NCBI GenBank assembly: GCA_026874595.1
Contig: CM049308.1
Coordinates: 76,243,124 to 76,307,123 of the forward strand
Reading direction: 5' to 3'
Length of the DNA: 64,000 nt
From: Sipunculus nudus
Taxonomy: Eukaryota; Annelida; Sipuncula; Golfingiida; Sipunculidae
How positions within the stretch are numbered: the stretch's first letter is position 1; every line of letters begins with the position of its first letter. Under the pieces are notes generated by a model that ran no database searches, was not told the origin of the DNA, and saw only the letters and a program-made list of their open reading frames with translations. Of this stretch, positions 35,816-49,500 are shown piece by piece. A program made the translations under genes and the position numbers.

Positions 35816-38044
35816 ATGGTCTCGATGATCATCATTCGTGTACGCCAACGCCACCCACAGTCCCAGGGATGTGTTTTAACGGGAAATAGGGATCTACAGA
35901 TGAAGTTGGGAAGTAGATGGATAAAAATCTAGATCACTGGAGTAGAGACCTTAAACAAATCCACTGCCTAAGCAACAGGGAAAAACCCCTTATAAGGCTG
36001 TTTTTGGCAAAAGACCGAGGTCTTTGTGATAATGGAGTCCATCCAAGCACAAATTAAGGTGTTCGAAGAAAACTTGTCAGTTTGCCTCATGCAAGCAGAT
36101 GATGGATCAGAAAATGAAGATGAATCTCGACAGCAGGCAGAAACTGAGCATGACACAGAGCCCGCAGAAACTGCCTGCTCCTAACATTATGCCATGCTGA
36201 ACATGGATGGTGAAGAGAGTCAAGAGACCCCTGAGTAGCCAACAGTTACAAAACTTATAGTGTAGTTTCTGAGCCAAACCCAAACATCAGAATGGTTCAG
36301 TCCCAGGAAACTGCAGCTAATGAACCATCAGATGCCAGTGGAACCCTAAAGACGGAGACTTCGTGGAAACATGGTGGAGAATATAACCTTTTGGTTGAAG
36401 TTGAGGTAGTTGCTAAAGGTCAGTAGAAATGTAACATCTCAACATTTCACAACCGTTGTTTTTATGTAAACACTTATGCTGTTGTGGAGCTTCTTTCTGT
36501 GTTTGACCATTCATTTGAAACAAAGGATGGTAACCCCTTCCACAAAGAACTTGCAACAGGCTAGATAATACTAGGGAAATACAGTGACATGGTGGCTATA
36601 AATCCTGAGTCAACAACCAATACAGAAGTTAGGAAACAAATCACAGAGAAATAACACAGTTAAGAAAGAGTTAGACACCAGCAACATCTGAAAGTAGTCC
36701 ACAGGGAGTTTAGTCCTGCGGATACTGCAAGTAGTGAGAATCAACAGTGCTGACAAAACAAATACTGCCGCACACATCTTGCCATGTAAAATCCTGGATT
36801 TTTTTTTAACAAAGGACAGAGGACCCTTTACAAACTGAACACTCTGGTTGGGATCCTTAAAGTTCATTTTTCCGGGTGATGAACCAATGAACACCGTATT
36901 TTTCTCAAATTGTCTTCCTCAGACATATGCGCTTAATGCTTTTTAATTAAGTGCTAACTTCGGAGACTGACCTTGTAATCCTGCGGCTAATAAGGCTATT
37001 ATTTGCTTTTATTATTTTTACAGTTATGGCGCCACTCCGATATATGAGTGAGGTTTACAGGTCAATGATCCAAACACAGAATCTCTCCTCAGGTGTCTAG
37101 AAATTTGGTTGTTGAGAGAGGGCAGCCATCAGGCGTCGCCTAGATTCTGAATTAGCAGACAGATTGCTGCTCTCAGTTGTAACCTTGATAGTGCAGTGGT
37201 TTTGGGAAAGCGTTGCCATTGTCAATGGCTTTGATAAACGTCCTATCATTGAGAGCTGTATGGAGCATTGGATAAACCACCTATCACCGAATCTACCCTT
37301 ATTTATTTATGCCTTTCATAAACCAATGGTGCCCTCAGCGCCTTTGATAAACCGAAGGTTCATGGAGCACTTTCCCAAGGCGTTCACTCAGCGCTGCCCC
37401 CAGGTTAACCTTTGATAAACCATCGTTTCACTAAGTGCTGTCCTCAGATGTGGCCTTTGATAAACCCCCTGTTTACTGATTGCTGTCCTGAGGTATGGCC
37501 TTTGATAAACCTAGGGACCGAGCGCTGTTCCAAGGCGTGTACTTTAATAGCACCCTGTTTACCGGAAGCTGTTCTCAGGGCCGAGGTTCCGACAGCGTTG
37601 CCCTCAGCTATGACCTCTGATAACCTTTTGTTGTGTTGTCCTCTGTGTGGCTTCGACGTTTCCGTATCGTATTGGACACAGCGCTGTCCTGATGAATTGT
37701 CTTGATTTTCTAGGTCCTTGTAAAAAGATCTTTATGCAATCTTCATGTGACATAATATCTGAGAAACTGCTGCCCGTCGATTTAGCCTTTGTAAAAGAGT
37801 AGCTGAGAGAGCGTTGTCAAAGGTGGGATACCTTCAGCTGTGTTGTCAACGAGTAATAGAGCCAGTATAAAACAGAGGCCGAACTGGGTCGATCCAGATA
37901 CTGCCATGGATGACGGAGCACTGACTTCGGGTTTACCATTGATATTGTCGAACAAGGTGTGTGAGACTATCAACACCAGGATCCAGGTATATCAGGCAAG
38001 GGTGCGCAGCACGCTTCAATACGACAGTAAGACGTGGACATTAC
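35816..38044 (+). repeat. 2229-bp tandem duplication, copy 1
   Basis: It repeats in direct orientation immediately at 38045 with only a handful of substitutions. It contains a decayed coding stretch (36033-36900), a block of the ~43-base GATAAACC...GCGCTGTCC minisatellite (about 37160-37720) and the beginning of a LINE reverse-transcriptase tail (37919-38044). Confidence 0.95.
36033..36900 (+). pseudogene. Decayed coding remnant (also at 38262-39129)
   Basis: A 50-codon frame starts at an ATG at 36033 (MESIQAQIKVFEENLSVCLM, then an acidic Gln/Glu-rich tail). After a stop, further plus-strand segments such as SWKHGGEYNLLVEVEVVAKG and LSVFDHSFETKDGNPFHKEL read as protein with scattered stops. 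The protein family is not recognised. It may belong to the same retroelement as the LINE tail downstream. Confidence 0.4.
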
Positions 38045-40273
38045 ATGGTCTCGATGATCATCATTCGTGTACGCCAACGCCACCCACAGTCCCAGGGATG
38101 TGTTTTAACGGGAAATAGGGATCTACAGATGAAGTTGGGAAGTAGATGGATAAAAATCTAGATCACTGGAGTAGAGACCTTAAACAAATCCACTGCCTAA
38201 GCAACAGGGAAAAACCCCTTATAAGGCTGTTTTTGGCAAAAGACCGAGGTCTTTGTGATAATGGAGTCCATCCAAGCACAAATTAAGGTGTTCGAAGAAA
38301 ACTTGTCAGTTTGCCTCATGCAAGCAGATGATGGATCAGAAAATGAAGATGAATCTCGACAGCAGGCAGAAACTGAGCATGACACAGAGCCCGCAGAAAC
38401 TGCCTGCTCCTAACATTATGCCATGCTGAACATGGATGGTGAAGAGAGTCAAGAGACCCCTGAGTAGCCAACAGTTACAAAACTTATAGTGTAGTTTCTG
38501 AGCCAAACCCAAACATCAGAATGGTTCAGTCCCAGGAAACTGCAGCTAATGAACCATCAGATGCCAGTGGAACCCTAAAGACGGAGACTTCGTGGAAACA
38601 TGGTGGAGAATATAACCTTTTGGTTGAAGTTGAGGTAGTTGCTAAAGGTCAGTAGAAATGTAACATCTCAACATTTCACAACCGTTGTTTTTATGTAAAC
38701 ACTTATGCTGTTGTGGAGCTTCTTTCTGTGTTTGACCATTCATTTGAAACAAAGGATGGTAACCCCTTCCACAAAGAACTTGCAACAGGCTAGATAATAC
38801 TAGGGAAATACAGTGACATGGTGGCTATAAATCCTGAGTCAACAACCAATACAGAAGTTAGGAAACAAATCACAGAGAAATAACACAGTTAAGAAAGAGT
38901 TAGACACCAGCAACATCTGAAAGTAGTCCACAGGGAGTTTAGTCCTGCGGATACTGCAAGTAGTGAGAATCAACAGTGCTGACAAAACAAATACTGCCGC
39001 ACACATCTTGCCATGTAAAATCCTGGATTTTTTTTTAACAAAGGACAGAGGACCCTTTACAAACTGAACACTCTGGTTGGGATCCTTAAAGTTCATTTTT
39101 CCGGGTGATGAACCAATGAACACCGTATTTTTCTCAAATTGTCTTCCTCAGACATATGCGCTTAATGCTTTTTAATTAAGTGCTAACTTCGGAGACTGAC
39201 CTTGTAATCCTGCGGCTAATAAGGCTATTATTTGCTTTTATTATTTTTACAGTTATGGCGCCACTCCGATATATGAGTGAGGTTTACAGGTCAATGATCC
39301 AAACACAGAATCTCTCCTCAGGTGTCTAGAAATTTGGTTGTTGAGAGAGGGCAGCCATCAGGCGTCGCCTAGATTCTGAATTAGCAGACAGATTGCTGCT
39401 CTCAGTTGTAACCTTGATAGTGCAGTGGTTTTGGGAAAGCGTTGCCATTGTCAATGGCTTTGATAAACGTCCTATCATTGAGAGCTGTATGGAGCATTGG
39501 ATAAACCACCTATCACCGAATCTACCCTTATTTATTTATGCCTTTCATAAACCAATGGTGCCCTCAGCGCCTTTGATAAACCGAAGGTTCATGGAGCACT
39601 TTCCCAAGGCGTTCACTCAGCGCTGCCCCCAGGTTAACCTTTGATAAACCATCGTTTCACTAAGTGCTGTCCTCAGATGTGGCCTTTGATAAACCCCCTG
39701 TTTACTGATTGCTGTCCTGAGGTATGGCCTTTGATAAACCTAGGGACCGAGCGCTGTTCCAAGGCGTGTACTTTAATAGCACCCTGTTTACCGGAAGCTG
39801 TTCTCAGGGCCGAGGTTCCGACAGCGTTGCCCTCAGCTATGACCTCTGATAACCTTTTGTTGTGTTGTCCTCTGTGTGGCTTCGACGTTTCCGTATCGTA
39901 TTGGACACAGTGCTGTCCTGATGAATTGTCTTGATTTTCTAGGTCCTTGTAAAAAGATCTTTATGCAATCTTCATGTGACATAATATCTGAGAAACTGCT
40001 GCCCGTCGATTTAGCCTTTGTAAAAGAGTAGCTGAGAGAGTGTTGTCAAAGGTGGGATACCTTCAGCTGTGTTGTCAACGAGTAATAGAGCCAGTATAAA
40101 ACAGAGACCGAACTGGGTCGATCCAGATACTGCCATGGATGACGGAGCACTGACTTCGGGTTTACCATTGATATTGTCGAACAAGGTGTGTGAGACTATC
40201 AACACCAGGATCCAGGTATATCAGGCAAGGGTGCGCAGCACGCTTCAATACGACAGTGAGACGTGGACATTAC
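38045..40273 (+). repeat. 2229-bp tandem duplication, copy 2
   Basis: Same content as copy 1. Differences noticed include 37682/39911 (C/T in CAG[C/T]GCTG), 37812/40041 (C/T), 37879/40108 (G/A) and 38029/40258 (A/G). The three bases ATG are shared at the left edge (35816), the junction (38045) and after the right edge (40274). Confidence 0.95.
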
Positions 40274-40690
40274 ATGTTGGCCGTAAGTGTAGACTCAATG
40301 TGTTTCAACTCCACCATGCGAAGCGCGAAGAATCGGGTCCCTGACAAGACTGTCTCGGTACAGGCAGACATTTAGAGCAAAGCATGTGTGCCATGCTCAC
40401 CAACGCCGACCACAATGGCTAGGTCATGTTAACTGCATGGATTATAATCGTATCCCAAAAGATATGCTGTAAGGAGAACTGGGATCAGACATCATTCCAG
40501 TGGGAAGGCCAACTTAAAAACATGTGTGCAAACGTGACTTCGAAGCCTGTGAAATCAACCTAGCAGTCGGTGAGGCTACATCTTACGGTAGCAGCTGGCA
40601 AAGACATTCAAGGAGTGAGGAAAACTGAGACAATGAGAGACAATGGACAGTAAAAATGGAGCGCAGAACACCCAAGACCTCAACTTAGCC
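40148..40690 (+). pseudogene. Non-LTR retrotransposon (LINE) reverse-transcriptase tail
   Basis: The C-terminal segment typical of LINE polymerases follows the RT domain: a STLQYDSETWTLH stretch (compare the usual LLYGSETWTL), then QRRPQWLGHVNCMDYNRIPK and CKRDFEACEINLA in the same order. Stops occur after DML and GRPT and the frame shifts, so it is dead. The right edge of the 2229-bp duplication falls inside it, directly after TWTLH. Confidence 0.8.
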
Positions 40691-40699
40691 TGTTGTCAC

Positions 40700-41875
40700 A
40701 TGCATTAGTTGCAAAAGGCTGACGTTGTCAGTCATAAACGCACTGACCAACCTACGGAGCAAGTTCCAATTGTCTTCCAAGGCCGAGTGTGCAACATATA
40801 AGAGAGTGCTGCTCAAAGGTGTGCCCTTGGTTGATGGATACACCCATGGTTGGCGAATCGCTGCCAAAAGTTGCGACTTTCACATCCTATGGTGGATAAA
40901 GCGCTGCAAAAAGGTGTTACTTTTATATATCCATGGATGACAGAGCACTGCCATAAGGTGTGACCTAAATACACTTATGGTTGATAGTGCTCCCAAAAGT
41001 GTGACTTTGATACACCCATGGTTGACAGAGCATTGTCCAGGTATGACCTAGATACACCTAAGATTGATAAAGCACTGTCTAAGGTGTGCCCTTGATAATC
41101 CTGTGGTAGATAGAGCACTGGCCTGGGCGTGACTTTGATATGCGTGGTTTATAGAGTTCACCCATTGTTGCCATAAGGCGTGGCTTTGATAGACCAGTGA
41201 TTGATAGTGTGCTAGCCTCACATTAGGCCCTGCTGCTTATGTAGTTAACAGAGCACTGCACTCAGGTCAGTTCGTGATAACTGGTGGTTGGCAGAGTGCT
41301 ATGCAAAAGTCAAAACTTTATATTTAACTGGTTGTTAGAGCCGGCCCTATGGTGCTGCTTTGAAATTCGTCAGTCGACAAAGAGCTGCCTTCAGGCATAG
41401 CCTTGGTATTTCTGTGGACGACAGAGCCCATGTGACATTGATACTCCCATGGCTGAGACTCTGCCAATTTGTTGGCCTTGATATCCCTGCAACTGAGAGA
41501 GCACTGAGCCAAGGTTTCGCCTTAATACATTAGATGTTATCAGAGCACTGCTCCAAGGTATGCCTCTGATACTCCTGAGGTCTATAGAATGTTGTCCAAA
41601 TGTGTGGCCTTGATACACCTGTGGTTGATAGGACGCTCTCGAAAGCTGTGTCTATGATACTCTTCTCGTGAAAAATTTGTGGCCTTGATAAGCCTCTGCT
41701 TGTGCTGGCCTCAGGCATAGTCTTGATGTTTATCTGATTGACAGAGCACATGTCTGGCATTAGATAAACCTCCAGTTCACTGAAAACTGGCCCTAGGTGC
41801 GGCCTTGGTATCTGCCTGGCTTTCACAGCATTGGCCTTGAGGATTTTTTTATAATGTGGTAGAGTGCTGCCTCAG
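40700..41875. repeat. Degenerate ~43-bp minisatellite
   Basis: Units share (G/T)GTTGATAGAGC(A/G)CTG followed by (A/T)AGGTGTG(A/G)CCTTGATA. Anchors at 40981, 41022, 41064 and 41107 are 41-43 bases apart. The same family is at 37160-37720 and 39389-39949, with anchors 44-46 apart. It ends against a poly(C) run at about 41878-41893. Open frames here are repeat artefacts. Confidence 0.8.
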
Positions 41876-41894
41876 ATTCCCCCCCCCCCCCCCT

Positions 41895-42736
41895 TTTATA
41901 TTTTTACTATATTGTTTTATACCCATTTTAAAAAGAGTGATTTAAGGTATTTATGAACATGAAGTTTATATCAATGAAGTATCCATGTTTACAAGAGAAA
42001 TTCACATAATATTCAGAACATTCACATAATTTATTCAGTAACAGAGGATAAAAATAATGTTGATGAGTATAGGGTGACAAGTTAAAGACAAAAACAATCA
42101 TCTAGAAAGCCCCCCTCCATTCCCGTTTATATTTACTTACTTGTTATACAAAACCCTAAGTAGACTTAATTTTCAATACTAGACAATCAGGCCTGGAAAT
42201 TAAGTTTGATGTAGAATATGAACTTTCATTATTAATTCAAATGAGATTTTCTTCCCATTTTAAATTAAGATTGATCACCTTCCTCTCCGTAATTTACATA
42301 GCATAATGAACTGGGCAATTTCAGCTTTAAAGTCCTGTTTGGCTGAATTTAATTTTACATAAAACACCTTAATCTGATATAAAAAACTTGTTATTTCACT
42401 TCAGACCATATAATGTATAAACATTTCATCAGAAATGATTCACACAATGTTTTCTATCAGATATGAACATCATATGACAATATGTTTGCTTTTTTTGTGG
42501 TAAAGATATGCTATGTATCTCTTCTCTCACATATAACGACTGCACCATTTATACACCAACTATATACATATATTCCAGATAACCTTTTGTTTGTTTATAC
42601 AATGTCAAAACTATGTCCTACCCCAGTGTTATTCCTACCTCAATGTAATGCTTATTGACCTTTTATGATCCTGCAAATATAAATGCAAATAAAATATTAT
42701 GTAAGAACAATTACTGATATTGAAAGTACATTGCTG
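41895..42736 (-). other. ESF1 3' UTR and downstream region
   Basis: AT-rich sequence following the ESF1 stop on the minus strand. Candidate poly(A) signals are ATTAAA at 42348-42353 and AATAAA at 42030-42035, read on the minus strand. Neither is confirmed. Confidence 0.4.
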
Positions 42737-43018
42737 CTACCTCCTCTCCTTCTGTTTGTGTAGCTGTGTTTTCCTCTTGACTGATTTCACCAATGCAACT
42801 AAGTTTGTATTTTTAGGAGGTTCAGTGTTATTGTTTGTACACTCTTTCTTGGGTTTCTTTGCAGTTTTTGGTTTGTTGCCATCCTCCATACGTCTTTTCA
42901 GTTTCTCCTGTATCAATGCTTCCATGGCCTTAGTTTTCTTGAATTCGGGGGCTGAAGGGTCAATGTTGTAGGCTGCTGTATTGTAAAGGGCACTAAACCT
43001 TGGATCACTGACATCAAC
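42737..43018 (-). CDS. ESF1: ESF1 last exon, NUC153 motif
   Basis: Acceptor AAATTACAG|GT, stop TAG at 42737-42739, 93 codons. Reads [20 protein letters not shown], then [19 protein letters not shown], the NUC153 motif, and ends in a Lys-rich tail. The alternative open frame upstream of the acceptor is intronic. Confidence 0.97.
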   Translation of the reverse strand, partial: VDVSDPRFSALYNTAAYNIDPSAPEFKKTKAMEALIQEKLKRRMEDGNKPKTAKKPKKECTNNNTEPPKNTNLVALVKSVKRKTQLHKQKERR

Positions 43019-43424
43019 CTGTAATTTAATAGTAGACACAACATGTGTAGAGGAATGTTACTTTCCAAACAGAGCCTACTCAGTATAGTAAAACAAAAAC
43101 TCTACAACAGCTGAACATTAAGGGCTAATTGCAAGAGGGTACACAAGGTGCATTATCTTTGCATATAAAAAGATATACATACAATGAACAGGATGAAATA
43201 CAGTGAACAGGATGAAAAAGTTGTGATTTTTTTTAGCTGAGAATGGAAAATGATTATAATGAAGGCTGCATTTTTACACACATGAAAATGAAGGAAATGA
43301 ATGTGGACCTAGGTAAATTGACGAAAAAAAGAAAGTGCTATGAAAAAAAGAGTAAGATCGGAAATAATTCCCCATTTTTTTAAGATACACTGGAAAAAGA
43401 TGTACTTCACATAATGCATATGTA

Positions 43425-43492
<68 letters not shown>

Positions 43493-43500
43493 TATAAATA

Positions 43501-43560
<60 letters not shown>

Positions 43561-46500
43561 CTCCAAAAGTAAATGCATTGTGCACATGCCCTTGCCTGAA
43601 GAAAAGGGAATTTTCGACACAGAATGATGCATGCTGGACATTTGCACACACAAAATTGCTAAGTGTCCCATCTTCTACTAAGTGGACTGTTATAGCAAGA
43701 GGGAAATAGTATATATCCAAACTCTTTCACTGAAAAAAAAGAGTGTCGGTGAAAAAAGGATAAAAAAAAGAGTAATTAGCATAATTTTCAGTAATTCTTC
43801 AAAAGAAAGAATCATTATTTTTAAATGGATGGGAGTTAAAGAGTGATATGGCCCATTTTCATTCACAAATTGCATTGTGAGAAAGATATAAGTAATGAAG
43901 ACACTTGTTAATTGAAGGCACAGCAATGTTTGAGTATATCTGAATGTCAAAATGAACCCTTATGTCTATAGAGAGTAAACAAACCTATATAATGTGAAAT
44001 AAATCAGCTTGTGCCATCAGTTTTGTAAAATGAAAGATTTATTTGTGATCAATTAGCTTACCTTAAAGTTATCTGAGACAGCTTTGCTTTCCTCTGCCTT
44101 TCTCTTTCTTTTCTTCTTTCCTTTCTTTTCACTTTTCATGATGGCATCCAGACTGAAGTGCTGCTTGTCATCAGCTTCATCCATGATCATTAACGACAAG
44201 GCATCCTGGGTAATATTCAGCAGATTCATATTACAGATGTCAAATGATCATAATTTTTGTTGTTATAAAAATCACTTTTGGATAAATACAATATCTGTAC
44301 TTTTAAACTAAAATTTTCAATGTAAAATTTTAAAACTATAAATCCAGACATTTTGCTTGCTTTTTTATCTACAGCCATGATATATCCTTAATAATTAACT
44401 TAATTTATGAAAACTATTTGGTAAAAAGTTAAGATTTATTTTATGGTTCTTAATAACTATTTACCAAATTAAAGTAAAATGTTTTTATTGATTATTTTCC
44501 TGTACTGTATATTTTTTAAATTCAGTCATGTACCAAATAAAAGATATGGTTCTCAGGAACTGCCCGCGTCAATTTTAACCACCTGCATGAAACAGTTTTA
44601 TTTTGATATTCATCTTTCAAGCAGATAAAATAATACAGTTTTGATACAATTTCCTTAGTTATGTAGTGCTTTTACCTGTTAAGCAAAAAAACAAGGGACC
44701 CATGGGTCACATCACTCAGCTGAATTTTGGAAAATATTAGTAACTGCAAAATATTCTTATTTCTTTTGATTTTTCATGTATATTATCATAAGAAAAGCTA
44801 TGAGAAAATGGCCCTGCTAAAATGAAACTCTGTAAATAATAGAATAATGGACATGAGCTAAACCATTTCTCGATGCACCAAGGGAACAAATAGGCCTACG
44901 GTAATGTTATATAAAAGTAACATTTCATAAACAAATAATGTGTGAAGGTAATTAAGTTTTCAAAAGTTAAATATATGACCATATGAGTTAAAAATTAATC
45001 CCACAAAGTTTGACCAATATTCCTAATTTTAATACTAAGTTAACAGTGTTATTCACACCTAGGCCCCAACAACTTTAAGAGATATGAATGAAATGCTACA
45101 AGTATTTATATCTTCTTAAATCTTGTCAGTTAGCACTTACATTAGATCCTAATATTTTATCACATTTGAATATTAGGATTAAATTCCTGAAATTTTTTCT
45201 TACAAAAATTCAAAATTGTTCAAGTCTCATTAAAAAGAATTTATTTAACATTAAAATTATAAGATTCATCTTGTTTATTAGTCCTGTGTATTAAAGGGGT
45301 GGGTGGGGGGAGGGGTCTCCATTGTTACTGCTTGTTGCTGAAAAAAATGTTAATTTTAAGATCCATCTAGTTCATAGTACAGGTCTGTCAACAGAATGGG
45401 GTGGGGGGGGGGGGGGTTAGAGAAAAAGGCTCCCTGTGGTATGGTATTAACTGCAGACAGCCTGATCAAGCTCAACTCAGTGGAGAGAGGGCTTGCCCTA
45501 GTGATGGAATTGCATAACATTATGCCAACAGCCTGGGGAGCATAGAGAGCTGCACTGAATGACCTACAGTGACCTAAGTGGACTGCTTGACAATAACCAG
45601 CCTAATTTTGCAGCTTTTATTTTCAAATTACAGATTTTAACAGATTAAATCCTTATGTGCACATGCTGTGAAAATTAAATCCACAGTACTTACAGGAAAA
45701 AACGTGTCATGGCCAAAGTTGGGCAAAATTTAAGGTAGCAATTTTTAATTTTTGCTAATATTTTAAAATTTTTTTAAAGATTTTGATCTAATTTTTGGTA
45801 TAAAATTTAATTCTGATTAATTAAAGTTATGTTACTGGAAAAAAAAGTCCTTAGTTTTAACATGTTTTGTGTTAAGTGATCAAATATCTTTCCTGATTTT
45901 TTACAATATGCATTAAGTTTGAGCACATAACTTTTTTAAATTATAGAATACACACCTAAATCTGGGATATACATAGGAACTATATAGAGGAATATTTATG
46001 GCAAATATGAGGAAAAACAGATGAGTGCTTTTGATATTAGGCGGTCCTGAAGTGTGAAAATAGGTTTTTAATAAAAATTTGAGGTTTTTCCTTAATTTCT
46101 CAAAGGTACGAAGTCGCAAAGACCCAGTTTTTGGCTTGGTAGGAGATCTTGGGGACATCTAACATCATGCCGAATTTTGGATTCCTAGGTCTTACGGTTT
46201 CAAAATTGATGTACCGTAAAAGTCATTGCAGAAGTCGCATCCTTATTACAAGTCGCACCCTGACTTTTAGGATCCCCCTGGGGAATAGCCGTTCAAGTTT
46301 AGTTTCAGGAAAAGTCCATAATATAGGTCGCACCCAGACTTCGGAGGCGTCCCAACCACCTGATACTTTTGGAATTTGAGTATCATTCCGTGCGATGCAA
46401 GACTACAACCAACGTCCCCGTAGTACTTTTGTGGTTTATAAACTAGATAAACCATTTAAACGTAAAAATAATTGGACAGCTTTAATACAATGCTTATATT

Positions 46501-49500
46501 TAAGGAATAACAACAGAATCTTAACATATAAAGTCGGGGTTCAATTGTCAGGTAAGATTTGTACAGTGCCAAAGTCAGCTGCGTCCGATAACATTTTGTG
46601 CTGTGAAACGATGTCATTGTTGCTGTTTCTTACTAGGTTAAGTAACATTAGAATGCAAATATCAAGTTAAATGACTATATTAATAAACTAAAAGAGTCTA
46701 AGGCAAAATACTATCACAATCGAGCAACTCTTTAAATTTTTAAAGATCGTCAAACGTAGGGTGGATTCATTAGACTATGATTAGTTTGCGTACGCGTGAC
46801 GAGTCCCAATCCGTCGCATTGGGCATGATTTGAACTGAATTAAGACAACTGAAAGATGAAAAGAATAATTCAGTTTGAATTTATTCACCTAATTTCTTAA
46901 ATGGGCTCTAAAACTGAATTTATTATCCCTTCAATTAAGTGTTACAACTTACCATCTAGGCGCGGCACATGCACGGTATTACTGAAATCACTGAAATATA
47001 TGTCAGTCAACATGGGGATAATGAACGCTTTATTGACCGGTAAGTTAACGTAAAATAAACATAATTGAATTTACAGATATTATATTTACTGGGACTAATG
47101 ATTTATTTTTCTTTGATAATATCTGGAAAACCCAATTTCCTTCGTTATCAGTGATTATATTCAAGTGGCTTGGATGTATTGCAAACTCAGCCGTGTTGAA
47201 CCAGATCCGTCATGACACCAAACGGTGCCGGTTCCCGTAGAATTTAGGTGCGTATGTGGCATTTTAAGTAAATAAAATATATACCTATATGGTGTTTGTT
47301 ATTTCATTGTATTGATTAATGTGTCTTCATTAAAAGAAAATCACGAATACGTCAACGCACGATTGACCGTAATGCATGCGTGCCGCCATATTGTTGGGCA
47401 TACGATCGTCCTGAAAGAGACACGGGTAACACTTGAAGCAAATCGTATATTTGTAGCTCACGTGAAACGTTATAACATTGTTATCCAAAACGCTTGAAAA
47501 CCACGAGATGGTGACAGTGACCTAATGGTTCTTAATATGAGAGTTTATAATTGTGGATATCAGTCACAGAAGGCTTAATTGACATGGGGATGTAAAGGTC
47601 ATTGCACGGGTGACCCGGGGCTTGAACTTCCGCTACACGGCTTCAAAGGTCAGCTGGTATTCAGCGATCAACCGGGCAGGCGAAAGAATTCACGACGTAT
47701 GTGTAGTGGATCAAGCTTGAATGTGACGCAACTTTACATGCATAAACGGATATGGAACCGCGAGTTTTTCTTTATGGAAAGCATACCCATATAGTTAAAC
47801 GGAAAGAAAATGTACATCAAAGAGTGGCAGACTGGCATATGCGTCAAATTGACTCATGATATAATAGTAACGCAGATAGGAAGTGTCACTTGAATGGCGA
47901 CTTGTCAGAATGGGTAGGTCTTGAACTGGGCAAATTTAAAATTTGCATTTAATGTTAATAAAATGAAAATTACGTCAGTTCACAAAATATAAAGCATAAG
48001 AGATGGTTAAAAGTGTAAATTATTGGGGAAAGACGTTTCACAAAGCACTGGTTAAAGGTATTGCCGATTATCGCTCAACTGACGTCGTTCCATGTACCGG
48101 GAAAGCTGACAGAAACGGGATAAGTACGTATTACAAGTCGCACCCCGACTTTGCTAGAAAATTCTAATTTTTAGAATTCGATTTCCTAGTACAAGTCGCG
48201 ACTTCTGCAACGACTTTTACGGTAGATGTGCCACATCTACGGACGGACGGACAGACAGACGGACAGACGACGGACAATGGACCACGACTGAAGCTCAGAT
48301 GACTTATAGTCAACTGAGCTAAAAACATTTATTTTCATGCTTTTCCCAGATCATATGACATTTTTATCGAAACATACAAAAAAAGGCAAAAATAAAGTTA
48401 CGCCCATCCGCACTAATTTCTAAAAATAAGTGCCTGAGAACCATACCTTTTTATTTTTTTTGCCTTATTATTATATTATTATAAATGACAAAAATTTTCA
48501 CATCTAAGCCTGTATACAACTGCAGCAGAAGCTTTCAGCAACATCTCAATGCCTTCATCAGCTTGTTGTAGACCTGGGGCCTCATGACCTAAACAGTGCT
48601 GCATTGATGAACGCAATGAGATGTTGCCAAAAGCTCCTGACTACAATCATCTAAAGGCTATAATGTGAGAATTATTGTCATTCAGGAAACAATTTCCATT
48701 CTATAGTATTATTATAATGATATTATTATTTTTTGTTATTATATGATGATTATTTTATTACAGTCATTGGTACCTTCTCTCCTTGGTCTTCTTCATGTTT
48801 TCCTTTTCTTCCTTTCTTTCCTTTCTTTTGCTTCTTAGTTTGACCTTGACCCTTTGACCTGACCTCCTCTAAGCGACCTTGAGCTTCCAGCTCCTCTTTG
48901 AAGTATGGATCATTCAGGTCTATTCCATCTGGCAACTCATCGTCACTTATACCTTCCTCTTGTTCCTGTTAAAAAATACATAAATGGTATCATTTTATAA
49001 TGAGAGTTATAATCACCTGAGGTTTTGATCAATACCTTGCTAAAAGTCTGTGTGGATTTGAAGGGTCTGTACATATGTCAATTGTAAATGTGCACTGGGA
49101 AACATAATTTCAATTGAGGTAATAGTATCTTGAAAAAAATGTGGATAAAAATAGGGCAAATAATTGGAATAAGCAAATATTATTCTTAATAAAACTAAAA
49201 AATTAGCAAAAATACTTCAACTGCAATTATACTACATATATGTAGCATTTTATTATTTAATATAGAAGCTTCAATAAGGCTTTAAAATAAGATATTGAGT
49301 CAACAGACTCTAAAAATATATAAAAAATCCTAATATCCGACAGACACTGATGGTAATGGTAAAACTAACCAAAATTTGTTTGTTTTTCACAAAAACAAAT
49401 ACACGTTTCCCCTTCTCATATATGTGCACCCAATCCACAAATTTGAGGGGAAAATATGCTTTCTTCAAAAGTGATGGTGTTTACGGAAATCATTTATTTC

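Noticed and set aside
36610-36894. 94-codon minus-strand frame with hydrophobic segments (and its copy at 38839)
   Set aside because: Antisense to a decayed plus-strand coding remnant and present twice only because of the 2229-bp duplication.
43274-43720. Long minus-strand frames rich in Tyr and Ile
   Set aside because: They are translations of a (TA)n microsatellite inside an ESF1 intron.
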